Shown here: piece after piece, positions 23,930-34,634 of the stretch
Position numbering within the stretch: position 1 is the first letter of the stretch
How the letters are laid out: the number at the start of each line of letters is the position of its first letter
Source of the DNA: Druceiella hillmani
Lineage: Eukaryota > Arthropoda > Insecta > Lepidoptera > Hepialidae
DNA: 64,000 bases
Reading direction: 5' to 3'
NCBI GenBank assembly: GCA_039881145.1
Contig: JAYKKI010000037.1
Span: 14,953,501 to 15,017,500, forward strand
Translations under genes and position numbers: made by a program
Notes under the pieces: model-generated
What the model was told of the DNA's origin: nothing
Database searches by the model: none
The model's input: the letters and a program-made list of their open reading frames with translations, nothing else

Positions 23930-24450
23930 ACGAAGCCAAAAGATGGTAACAGGAACTGGCGAGTAGTAGATTATATTTGTTTTCGCTCGAATTTCTATAT
24001 AAATCTTTTGGTCACAAATAATGGCTAAAGTCGGATGATGGAGTTGAAATTTGATGATGATACTCCTTAATCGTGAGAAGTAAAGAGTATCGGTTTTGGG
24101 TTCATTTGATTTAGCTTGACAAGTCCTTTAGTCGTAGATAGTAGCCAAGATCTGATAATGAAACAAACTTCAAAAGGCGAGGAGTTTAATAATCGTATTT
24201 GGGCTGGTTGATTTTTATTTATAAGTATCTTGGTCATAAGTAGTAACTAAGATCTGTTCCTAGAGTCGGCATAACTAAGATCTGTTCCTAGATCTGTTCC
24301 TAGAGTAATAACAAAAATTTCTTGATTGTGAAGAATGCAGTCGTCAAATTTGGATTCGTTTGACTTTTATGATGAGTCTTTTATTCAAAAGTGTTGGCCA
24401 GAATATGAGAATAGAGCCAAAAACGGTGGTAGATACGGAACAAAATCATG
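23930..24450. repeat. Degenerate minisatellite, period near 120 bp
   Basis: Phrases of the form 'GTAGCCAAGATCTGATNATG' recur at about 24020, 24140, 24245 and 24393. Between them come 'GAGTTTAATAATCGT' and 'TTTGGGTTNATTTGATTTTTAT' phrases. One unit contains a smaller internal duplication of CTAAGATCTGTTCCTAGA (24247-24306). Units are diverged, so this is an old array. Confidence 0.6.
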
Positions 24451-25487
24451 GAGTTTAAACTTCTTTTACTTATGTTAATATAGACAAGAAAGGAATAAAG
24501 TAAATAGGGAGCTATGTGCGTGGAAATATACATAATGATATGAAGCAATTGTGATAATAAAAGGTAGGAAGGCAGAAATATCAGTACTAGTAGATATAAA
24601 GTCCTAAAATATTTAGGATATTAAGTAAGAAAGTACTTAAAGAACAAATTGACCAAGGTCGTAAGTATTATGATGCTTAGATACTATTGCTCCCCCCCTA
24701 TCTTACTTTCGGATACATGCGAACTCATACGCAGACACATAAATGCCACAGTAAATGTAATACTGACTCGGAACACCTTTAACCGTAGCAATATTTTTGA
24801 ATTTTTTCTTGTTTGGAAACTATATTCTACCGCAAAATATCCAATTAATACCGGTATTTCCATTATTTTTTACTTTTCCGTGCGTTTTATTCAGTGATTA
24901 TTTAAAGTCGTGGACGATGCGTGGAATTGTCAATATAAACTACAAACGTTATTAAATTTATGCAAAAACAATACATATAGACAGATTTGAATCATGACAC
25001 TATAGTAAACAGATACGTTACACTTTTAATCTATATAAAGAACCTATAAACCTATAAAATCTATAACAAATAAGCTAGCCCAAACTAATAAACTTACACT
25101 GAACTGTTTAATTTTTTTAAAATAGAATATCTTGGTATTTTAATCGTAATCTTGTAATTTCGCTGTGTTTAATGACGCTTTCATAAATGTCTCTTGCAGG
25201 TTACCCATTTATTGTATATAAGAACGTATGTCAAAACTTTGCAATTCGTAAACTGATATTCAACCCCCAAGAGGGAAAATATTTATGTATTCTCTTCTAA
25301 GAATACCGTCAAAACACTTATAGTTGTGACTTGTAACAAATAAAATAAAAGATAAATTATTTGTTATTCAAAATGTCAAGTTCGTAAGAAAGTTAATACA
25401 TCAGAAATATCGCATTGTCGATGTAATACACATGAAAGATATCTTATATTTATTTCTAATATGTCTTATTCTATAACCTTTCAATTT

Positions 25488-25490
<3 letters not shown>
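24451..25490. other. Unassigned A+T-rich stretch
   Basis: The frame at 24649-24897 has no recognisable domain. Nothing else noted. Confidence 0.45.

Positions 25491-25530
<40 letters not shown>
25491..25530. repeat. (AT)n microsatellite
   Basis: Twenty AT units followed by a T10 run. Confidence 0.92.
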
Positions 25531-25539
<9 letters not shown>

Positions 25540-28472
25540 CTTTTTGTTTTTACTTTACCATCTCTCCATCTCGTTTGACAAGTTGCCTTGAATAATTTTG
25601 CGATTATTTCTATTTAATATACCATTTAAATTAAAATTTGCTCGTTAATCAAACAGTCATTTATTATGAGATTTTTTCTTCATTGGCTTCTCAACTAAGA
25701 TTTAATCAATTTTCTTTTTATAGCATATTCTAACAATTTTTGTTACTTAAAAAACATTCAAAAACCATTCAAAACGTGACTTATTACCGAAAACATTATG
25801 TTACGAAGAAATAATCCAAAAATATTTAATCCTTAAATTAATTAGACTGTTTAGTGTTGGGAGTTGTGCAAATATTCCATTAAACTCTTATTGCGTATTA
25901 TGATAATATGAATTAACTAACCAGACTAACTTTGTGTTGGAAAGAAATTATACAAATCTTGTTTATTATGTATAAAGTAACGTATCATAAATGTAATATT
26001 TATTAAATAATCGTACATTTATTGATACTACACATTTATGACATAGCAATTTAACATATATCTTTTTCAATATTTTATGTATTTGTTTCTTTAATTCATT
26101 TCCACTGGGATCCCAAAAAGTTACGTTTATTTTATCAACCCACGGAAAGATTATGCGATACGGTAAGATTGCAAAGTTTTTGAAATATCTTCTTTTCAAT
26201 TTTAAATTTGTTGACATTAATGTATATGCCATTCATATGAAAATTTACATATTTTGTGTCCCAAGGAGATTATATTCATAAACGTAGTCTGGATAAAGGC
26301 ACATTTTTAGGTGTTGCATTAATACAAAATACTAAAAATGGCCCATGTCAGATTCACTTCCATTCTCCTGTCGTTATATGCAACGTCCTAAGCATTACTA
26401 TAGCTTATTTATACAATATTTTAGGACACAGTTGTTTACCGGAAAGATAAAGCTGACCATATTACCTTATTTATGCAGAGCATAGATTTGTAATTAAAAA
26501 ATTTAGAATGTTTTACCCTTGTTTTACGTTACTCCCTCTCGTCTATTTCCACGTTATTTTGTTCATATGACTTTATTCTTGTAGAAGTTGCAAATTCAAG
26601 ATACTGTCGTCTCGCAGAATGGTACGTCTTTCGAAGTTCTTCTGGATTCCACCCAAAGCCATGTACGATCCACGGATTCCACAAAATGTAAAGCGCGATT
26701 ACATTTGTTCGTAGGTGTGGAAGTTGCAATCCCGAAGTTCCAAAATATGAATATGTTGTTCAAACAGGTATGTAAATATACATAAAAAAGAAGTGATAGT
26801 AAAAAGACTTTTTAAAATTATTAGTGGACACTCAGTAGTCCAAATTCGAACGTCATTCATTAAATTTTCAAGTTTGGACTTTATTTAGTTTCAAAACTCA
26901 TAGATAGGCGAGATGAAATCAATTTATATTGCTACTGTAAAATTTTCTTTTGCAATAGGTGTATATTAAGTAAGCTGACAGATTTTTTCTTCCATGACAG
27001 ATGTAAACTAAGCAAAATGTATTTCACTCATATATAAAACACAGATATCCATTACACAAAAATAAAATAAATGTTTTTTTGCATTGACATACACTCCATA
27101 GACTATTTAAAAAGGAACATTTGAAATCACACATCAGTCCTTCTCCACATAAACTTTAACTATGCCAAATCTCACATGCCTTCGTGCGCGCAATAACGCT
27201 TAAAAGTTTTCTTCGTATATTAATATATAGATATTGTAAAAGCAGATATTTGTGTAAACGTGAAGTCTTAATTATGAATATCTTTATTTTTACCTATATA
27301 TAAAGAGAGAGTGAATGATCCACAAAAGATCTAAAGGTCTATTTAAAAACTGAATATTATGTAGAATTATATTTAAAATATGCACATCTATCAGAATTAT
27401 TGCAAACCAAGCCATCAAAATTAAAATACGATTTAGCTGAAATAAATTATTAAACAAATTACGGTGAAATAACGATTAAAATGGACCGAAATAAGAGATT
27501 GTTTTGTAAATGAATGATTAAAGAAGAAAATTATACCTACCCACATGGTGGCTAAAGATGAACTTTTAGATTTTTATGCATTTCTCATAATTTAAAATAT
27601 TTTGTTTTTCGAATGACTATTTTCACCTCCCGTCATATGGGTATAATATGAAAAATAGGTTAATCTCACTTTACAGCTATTTGGGCTTATAGAAATAAAG
27701 GTTTAAAAAACTATATTGAAATATTCTATACTTATAATCAAATACACAATTTTTCAATTTATGTTATAAAAGTTAGATTAGCAACAGGATGTTCAGAACA
27801 CAAAGTACGCTACCTCTTTTTGTGATAGGTTAAAAGTAACATATTTTTGTACTGATTTAATGTAAATATTAGACATGAATAGGAATAAAAAAGTGTTAGT
27901 GAGTTATTAAAAGTTACAACACATATAATGAAACTAACAATATTTAAAATTCTACGATTGTACAGACTGATTAACACTGGAATAATTAGAAGCAAAAACA
28001 CCGACAATAAGCGATTGAGTAGGTACCAGATTATGATAAGTTATAGACAAAATGAGTTTTTATGAAATTGTTGGAATAAAAAATGATGGTTATGAATGCA
28101 AGTAATAATAATCTTATTTTTAATTTATTTTCTTAATTTCAACCTACCTTAATTAATTTAGTAACTTTTTGTAATTTAAATTAGAACCATTAACGATAAT
28201 AACGTCGATAATGGTCCAAAAATAAATTACTAGAAACATATGAGATTTGATCGGGTTATAGAAATATTCAGACTGTAGTTATCAATATTTAGTTGAATAG
28301 TTACTTTCTTCGATATTTATTGAATTGTTTTTAATAAAATAATTAGCAGTTATAAAAATAATAGAACAGAAGTAACTGTTATAATATTATGCGTAATATT
28401 CATGTAGCTTTACGTAATATTTTCTCAATATAAACAATACGATCTAATATGCATCTTTTGATAGCAATACGG
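25531..28472. other. Unassigned stretch; unidentified coding-like block at 26530-26735
   Basis: Mostly A+T-rich. Within it, 26530-26735 is richer in G+C and open in both orientations. The minus frame reads NPWIVHGFGWNPEELRKTY and SARRQYLEF. The plus frame reads SQNGTSFEVLLDSTQSHV. I do not recognise a family for either, and there are no flanking inverted repeats. Confidence 0.35.
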
Positions 28473-28697
28473 TCAAACACCTTCAGGTTGGCTACTAGCA
28501 AATATATTGTTGATATTCAATCCATCGTAAGTTCGTGTTATTTTGACAGTTCATAATATATACACTAGAGAAAATATTCTCTAAAATGTCGTCAGGAATT
28601 AATTATTTAATCGATTTTTTTCTTTCTAATATCTTTGCTAATAGCCCACCTGAAGATGTTGTAATACAATGAAATCTAGGTCGTGGTTTCATTTAAT
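28473..28697 (+). mobile_element. Hammerhead-bearing foldback element, copy A (partial)
   Basis: The right side carries an almost intact hammerhead ribozyme (28646-28686) preceded by ATCTTTGCTAATAGCC. The left side at 28473-28507 is the reverse complement of the same region (CACCTTCAGGTTGGCTACTAGCAAATAT), so remnants of two facing arms are present. After the ribozyme, about 55 bp of arm seen in copies B and C is deleted, and the sequence jumps to the terminal TTTCATTTAAT. The central 115 bp does not match the other copies. No target-site duplication could be identified. This looks like an older, rearranged member of the same family. Confidence 0.6.
28646..28686 (+). ncRNA. Hammerhead ribozyme motif, copy A (best preserved core)
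   Basis: Order of elements: stem I 5' strand CCAC (28646-28649); core CTGAAGA (C3-A9, 28650-28656); one extra T; stem II G-T-T-G-T / A-C-A-A-T closed by an AAT loop (28658-28670); GAAA (G12-A15.1, 28671-28674); a minimal stem III/loop TCTAGG; then TC (U16.1, C17; 28681-28682) and stem I 3' strand GTGG (28683-28686). Cleavage would fall after C28682. Every invariant core residue is present. Minimal stem III and an extra nucleotide after A9 are features I associate with hammerheads of Penelope-like elements. The stem II closing pair is a G-T wobble. Confidence 0.72.
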
Positions 28698-30240
28698 AGC
28701 GTATATTTCAGCAATAACTCAAGAATTATTTTACATTAAATTCGAAAACTAAGTGCGAAAAATATTCAAGTTTTACTGAAAATAAACTATATTTATTCAA
28801 AAATTTCAAGGAAAAACTTATGCGTAATCATGTTAATTTGCAAAAATATATTTTTTTCGGTTTTTTTTCTTTTGGTGGATAATTTCTTGCAAAGATATAT
28901 TCGTAGACATTACTACTCGTAGCCTTCGGCTGTTCTTTTTATAATATCCACAATTCTGCGTACTGAGAGATGCGAGAACTTCAATTATGACTATTTGCCC
29001 TAGGGAGATAGAAATTCAAATTGTGTCTAAGCTTACAACATCAAAATATAGTGGAATAACTTTTTGTATAGGCTAAGTAACATCATATGTTTCACAAATA
29101 TTACTCGGTTATTTCTTTTAGTTGCTCGGTGTTTTTTTTTTCAATATATGAATATAATTATTAAAGATAAAATTTCATTAGCTCTAATCAAAACTGAAGC
29201 TCAGTTTTAAAAAAAATTATTAGTTAAAGCATACATACGTAGCAATGAACTATTAGGGAATAAACTTATCCGATTAAATAATTAATTCTTGACGACAATT
29301 GACAGAATATTTTCTCTGGTGTATATATTACGAACTGTTAAAAGAGCACGAACTTACGATGGATTCAATATCAATAATATCTCTTTTATTGAAATCAAAA
29401 TATGCGTTCCCGGCATTTAATGAACATAAATATATTCGTATTTTTGTACATACATAAATGTATGTGTATACACACACATACATATATACATACGTCATAC
29501 TTACGGACATGAATTACGTCCCCTTTTTGGGCTTCACTGCAGTAAGTGTTTCAATCCTGTATATACCTATACATACTATGTATCTCCTTATTAACATCCT
29601 ACTTACTTCATGCTTTTATGTAGATCTACATATGGCAATTAATATTTTAGGTTCTATATGTCCTTGTGTATACTTTTACATACCTAGTTATGTGTCTACT
29701 TACATACTAATGTTTAGTCATTTCATGCTGCATTAGTTATCTACTTACTTACTAATATTAAAGATAACCAGTACGGATTTCTTTTTTAATTTGTAGTTAT
29801 GTACTGTAAACTGACGGAACGAATATCGGTACATTCCTTATGGGCTTTAAAAACTAACGTGTTTTTCGCTCTTATCGAGTTTTATACGGCATTTTCCTAT
29901 GAAATATTTCCCGTACAAAAGTTGCCGTACGGAACAAGTTTTTCTTTGTTATAATTTTTTCCACTTTAGTATTGCTATTCTTAGTAACACTAAACAATGA
30001 ATATTCAATTACAAATACGGATTGATATTAAAAACAAACCCAAAGTAAGAAAATACGATTGCGTAAAGGGTGGAGAGTAAATTTAAGTTTTGACAAACAA
30101 TTAACAGCCATTTCTTCATAGTAAAAGCTTTTTTGAGTCGATTAAAAAATTCGCGATCGGAAATTTTTTTTAATAAACACTTTGTTGTTTATGTGTATTC
30201 CCTAATATAAAATTGTATCATACATACACACATAAATAAA
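28698..30240. other. Unassigned A+T-rich stretch
   Basis: Only small TA/AC-rich phrases (for example 29455-29490) are visible. No gene or transposon was recognised. Confidence 0.45.
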
Positions 30241-30242
30241 TA

Positions 30243-30243
30243 A

Positions 30244-30275
<32 letters not shown>

Positions 30276-30291
30276 TGTAATATATAGGTAT

Positions 30292-30338
<47 letters not shown>

Positions 30339-30356
30339 CATATATATATACATACA
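30243..30356. repeat. Interrupted (TA)n microsatellite
   Basis: TA runs interrupted by GTAATATATAGG, GTATATGTA and ACACATACA phrases. Confidence 0.88.
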
Positions 30357-32652
30357 AAATTACAACATTCGTCAATTAAAAAATAAAATATTTAGGCTTA
30401 TGTTATTTTTCTAGGAGATTAAGGAAAAAAATGTTTCAAGGATAACGATTATATATAAAAATCAAAGTGATTGCTAACTGAACTCGAGGGGGTGTTCAGG
30501 CCGTGAGAACATATGGGACCTGCCACACATTTTATGATATTCAGACTGTGCTGACAACCCATAATTTATTTATCTCGTCGCTGTGCAAGCCATGTCAAAA
30601 AAAAAGAACTTTTTAATGTGTCAAAAGCGACGACATGACTGGCACTAATCTGTTTTATCGCTATGCCGCAAAATATTGCATGGGACGAACTAAAATTGTT
30701 TGCTTTCTAAGCACTTCATAAACTGTCAAGAGATGATTATTTAAAGTATGATTATAGTAAAACAATTTAAGGTCACGTATAATTGAGATTGAGATAGAAA
30801 TAAGAACGCACTATATGAATTTTTGTTTGACTAAAACAAGGATTTTACCTAACAGCATATGACTTGATTAATAGAGGTCACATGATGCGTGCGATAGCAG
30901 CAACCTTCGCCTTTTCTCTAATGACATCAAATTGAAAAGTTGCTTGGTGGAACGAATACAAGAAGAGAAAAGTGAAAAAAGGGTATAATCTCCATTTTAT
31001 CTAAGATAAAATGGAAATATATATTAATAGTAAAAATGTCTTGTCATAATCAATTTTTTGCATAAATTTAGTAAGTTTACATATTGTTTCATAACATTCG
31101 TAATTAAGACTTATAAAAAAATTATTATTGTAATTATTTTCGACTCTCTGTGAAGATGAATTAAAATTTTTAATATGCGAATATTTGGAGAAATCTACGA
31201 GTAGGCATGCACCATAAATTAAAAATTAGTCACAGCGACAACAAAGTCAAATATTTTCATGTTAGAGTAGTATTTGCTGCCTAACTCATTGCTATAAGAT
31301 AAAAATAATTAACTTTGATAAGTATTCGATGGAATAGATTAAAACTAATCTTAGTGATATTCTTATTTTGCTTTTAGTAGCTACGAAAAAACGGATAACA
31401 GTTATGGGTGACTATATCTCTTATCTCTTTCTAATATCCTAAGAGACTACCTGTCTATATATTTTTTTATTTATCTGTTTGTGTGTTTGTTTTGAGCGTC
31501 ATGTAAAAATACTACACCGATCCTACACAAGCTTTCTTTGAGATTTATTTTAAGTACCTATTTCGTTCAAAGGCTTCCTAAGGAATTTGAAGTTCAATTA
31601 TTATTACTTAAGCAGTAAAGATTTATAAAGTATGGTTAGAAATTATCGAAACCATTTAGCTTAAAGTTCAAAATAAGTTATAGCTAAATTTGAAATATGA
31701 CTACGAAATTGAAATATGACTATGAGTTACGAAATAAGTTATATTTATTCAGATCGACGATAACTTTGACGTGAAAAAAATATTACTGGAGAAATATTTT
31801 GCAGCAAAATTGAAAAACCAAAGTGCAAAAAAAAACTGTGTGTGGCAAAACTAGATATAAATATATACATTGTCATGTACTTTTAAGCAGACAAGTTAGA
31901 TTTATTTTTACCTTATTCGAAAATAAGGAAATTTTCTCAGACATTTACCGCAAAATGTTTGCAATTTGTTTTTTTTTTCCATTGGACAATAAAAAATAGT
32001 CAATAAAATATTCACCAAAATGTTTGACATCATATCGGAAAATTTCCTGATTATACATTACTAACTGTCAACAGAGATATTTTTCCAATTCCTCCACCAC
32101 TGAACCCGCTCAGTTTCGTTTAATTATGCCAGAGTAGGACTAAGATTTAACAATATCTGTCTCTCATTAGAAATAAATTTAGAAAGTTGTTATTATTTTC
32201 GGAAAATGAGGGTTGTTCTTTAGAGACATAATCATTTAAAAATTTGGTTCAATAGAAAATGTGGATTCAGAAGTTTCTAATGTATTAATATAAACGTTTA
32301 ATATAAAAAACACAACCATCTAATGAAGACTTAATACTTAAGATGAACTAAAGAAAGCTATATATTTATAACGGTGGTCTAAATTTGACTTAATAAAGGT
32401 GGTCCTAATTTGATTTAAGAAAACTATACATTTATGATGGTTGTTTATAAGGGAAACATATATCGCAATCAGTTAATTAAAAATATTAATTTATTACTTA
32501 AGTAAAATGTAGCAGAGTTGAATAATAGTCATAGTGGCCATTAATGCAGATGTTGGCCAAGTCCACAAAGTCCTTGTAAAATTTCATTCATATCAGTTCA
32601 GCGATCTTTGCGTGATGAGAGCCCAGATATGGCTTCGTTAACATTACGTTAC

Positions 32653-32653
<1 letters not shown>
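30357..32653. other. Unassigned stretch with a G+C-richer block at 30480-30690
   Basis: The block at 30480-30690 includes GGGACCTGCCACACA, CTGACAACCCA and facing TCGTCGCT / AGCGACGA phrases, and looks like an interspersed repeat. A 12-bp hairpin (TCCATTTTATCT / reverse complement) lies at about 30992-31016. No coding sequence was recognised. Confidence 0.4.
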
Positions 32654-32724
<71 letters not shown>

Positions 32725-32731
32725 GTATATA
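32654..32731. repeat. (TA)n microsatellite
   Basis: Pure TA run of about 65 bp with a short GTATATGTA tail. The overlapping frame at 32608-32874 is an artefact. Confidence 0.92.
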
Positions 32732-32902
32732 TATCTATACACACACCCCAATTTTATATATGGATGCGTGTGTATGTAATATGTACATATAATGAGTGCA
32801 AGCATTATTTGTCACAAAATATAATTTTACGTAGTAAAAATAGACGAGACCCAACATATCTCCATAGCCGATAGATTATAAGCAATAGTTGTTTATTCAA
32901 AT

Positions 32903-33015
32903 ATGGCCCAATGTCCAATATTCATCGATAGACGACAAAGACAAAAAATTTTTCGCGAATCCCCTTTGCTTTCCGCAATTATTGTTTTATTTATTATATC
33001 GTGTTTTGTGTCGGG
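32903..33015 (+). CDS. Candidate host first coding exon with membrane/signal segment (weak)
   Basis: An ATG at 32903, in context AAATATGGC, opens a frame reading MAQCPIFIDRRQRQKIF, a basic head. It is followed by a hydrophobic stretch SPLLSAIIVLFIISCFVSG typical of a signal peptide or signal anchor. Immediately after the glycine region the DNA reads TCGG|GTGAGC, a good splice-donor match, so an exon boundary near 33014-33015 would be sensible. Without splicing, the frame continues only to a stop at 33097. No second exon, promoter or homology could be identified, and a chance frame remains quite possible. Confidence 0.22.
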
Positions 33016-33099
33016 TGAGCTTCTTTCATTATTTTCATATCAACATCAGTTTAACATCAACACGCATGGAGCGAATGGTACTTTGACGTGTAAATAAGA

Positions 33100-33966
33100 T
33101 TGGACTCTCCGGTGGGAAAACTTTTCTAAGGCCTTTCTAATATATCTATGACATAAAAGCAAAGAAACAAATGATGCTAAACAGAATAAATTGGATTTTT
33201 TAGTGAAAGAAACTTCAACTAGCTTGATATAGAGTGAATCGACGGCCATTATGAAATGGCATTGTTCACGAGTAAAAACTATAAAATGGAGGTCGTAACT
33301 TACATTTTACGAATAACTTACATTTTGCAAATTTATAGAGTATTCAAAAAAAAATATATCTATGTAATACTGAAAATAAGATGAACCATAAAATTTATGC
33401 AAAATATTCTTTGCTTGTGTACCTTCCATATAAGTATCACAGTAGTATTATAAGCTGATTGAGTGGAAATAGGTTTATTATTATTTTTATTGACAATATA
33501 TGTTAATAAATACATCTAATTATTTCACTTAAATGAGTATTGTTTTCATTATTGTATGTACAAAATATATACTGCATTTCTGTTCGTTTGCAGCCTAGCG
33601 ATTATTCATAATATTCTAAAGAATTTTCAATGTAAACAGAGTAATAGAATGATAAAAATATTAATGAAAAAACGGTATAAATAATTAAAATATTTGCAAT
33701 TTTGTATATTGTTACCTAAATAAATAAAGAGTTTGCTCCAAAAACTCATAGCTTACGTGGAAATTTTGTTTATTAACGTTGCGAAAGAGAAAAATTTGCA
33801 TATTATTTTGCCGATTAGGCATATGTTCTTGTTTAGATATCGGAAAGGTTATTAATCTCGATAAAAACAATATTTATACTACCTGCGAAGCAGGCTCGTA
33901 CGGTTTGTGGATGAATATTTATGTAATTCTTTCAGCAATAAAAACGAATGGAACAGATACAAAAGT
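33100..33966. other. Unassigned A+T-rich stretch
   Basis: No recognisable element. Two copies of ATAACTTACATTTT-like sequence near 33296 and 33313 are the only internal repetition. Confidence 0.45.
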
Positions 33967-34187
33967 ATTTTCATTGAAGTGAAGTTTCTGTTTCATATCG
34001 TTTTTATAAATATTCTATATTACGCAGTGTAACTCAATAATATGAAGTCGATTTCACGTATTTAACTATCGATCAATATTTTTATTGAAGTATTCTTGTT
34101 TCTGTTTCATATCGTTTTTATAAATCTTCTATATTACGCAGTGTAACTCAATAATACGAAGGCGATTTCACGAATTTAACTATCGAT
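33967..34187. repeat. Tandem duplication, unit about 111-114 bp
   Basis: Unit 1 (about 33967-34077) and unit 2 (about 34078-34187) share GTTTCTGTTTCATATCG, ATATTACGCAGTGTAACTCA, CGATTTCACG and TTTAACTATCGAT in the same order. Differences are few (for example ATATGAAGTCG versus ATACGAAGGCG and a small indel near the start), so the duplication is moderately recent. Confidence 0.85.
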
Positions 34188-34382
34188 GTACAGCATGTAA
34201 CAGTAAATAATCAAAACATAAGAACTACAAATTATAAACATAATACATAATACAATATTATAGTTTGAAATTGTAGTTTGTACAATTTTTGAACCATACA
34301 TCTAAAAACTTACTCTCACTCGCCATCAACAATTATAATTTTTCATTCTTACTTTTCCACTTATTGAAAATGAAACGTAATA

Positions 34383-34624
34383 TTGAATATATTTGGCGTT
34401 AATTTTATAGAAATTCATTATTCACAATTAAATAAAACTACGTGATGTAGTATTATTTCTACTTTCTTTAAGTTCTTTACAACGACCAAAGTTTCGTTTA
34501 GCAAAGAAAATCTTTGCTAATATAGTCCACCTGAAGATATTGTAATACAACAAAACCTAGGTCGTGGTAAAGAACTTAAAGAAAGTAGAAATAATACTAC
34601 ATCACGTAGTTTCATTTAATTGTG
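34383..34624 (+). mobile_element. Hammerhead-bearing foldback element, copy B
   Basis: The element starts TTGAATATATTTGGCGTTAA, a tail of about 40 bp outside the foldback. Its left arm at 34423-34480 (CACAATTAAATAAAACTACG ... TTCTTTAC) pairs with its right arm at 34567-34624 over 58 bp with few mismatches. Between the arms lie a truncated antisense hammerhead half (about 34481-34496), a small hairpin TTAGCAAAGA/TCTTTGCTAA, and a complete-length sense hammerhead at 34527-34567. Layout and sequence match copy C at 47877-48164. No protein is encoded, so mobility would depend on another element, plausibly a Penelope-like retroelement, or on RNA-level processing. Confidence 0.72.
34527..34567 (+). 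ncRNA. Hammerhead ribozyme motif, copy B (core mutated)
   Basis: Stem I CCAC (34527-34530) pairs with GTGG (34564-34567). The core CTGAAGA is at 34531-34537, followed by an extra T and a stem II ATTGT/ACAAC with AAT loop whose closing pair is broken (A39-C51). The expected GAAA reads AAAA at 34552-34555, so invariant G12 is replaced by A. Then come CCTAGG and TC at 34562-34563. G12 is required for catalysis in known hammerheads, so this copy should be inactive or very weak. Confidence 0.68.
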
Positions 34625-34634
34625 AAACGTAATA

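Larger units (their letters stand above)
34371..34634. repeat. Target-site duplication flanking hammerhead element copy B
   Basis: TGAAACGTAATA occurs at 34371-34382 and again at 34623-34634, immediately outside the element. The first two bases overlap the element's terminal TG, so the true duplication is 10-12 bp. Direct repeats of this size at both borders indicate insertion by transposition rather than local rearrangement. Confidence 0.75.
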
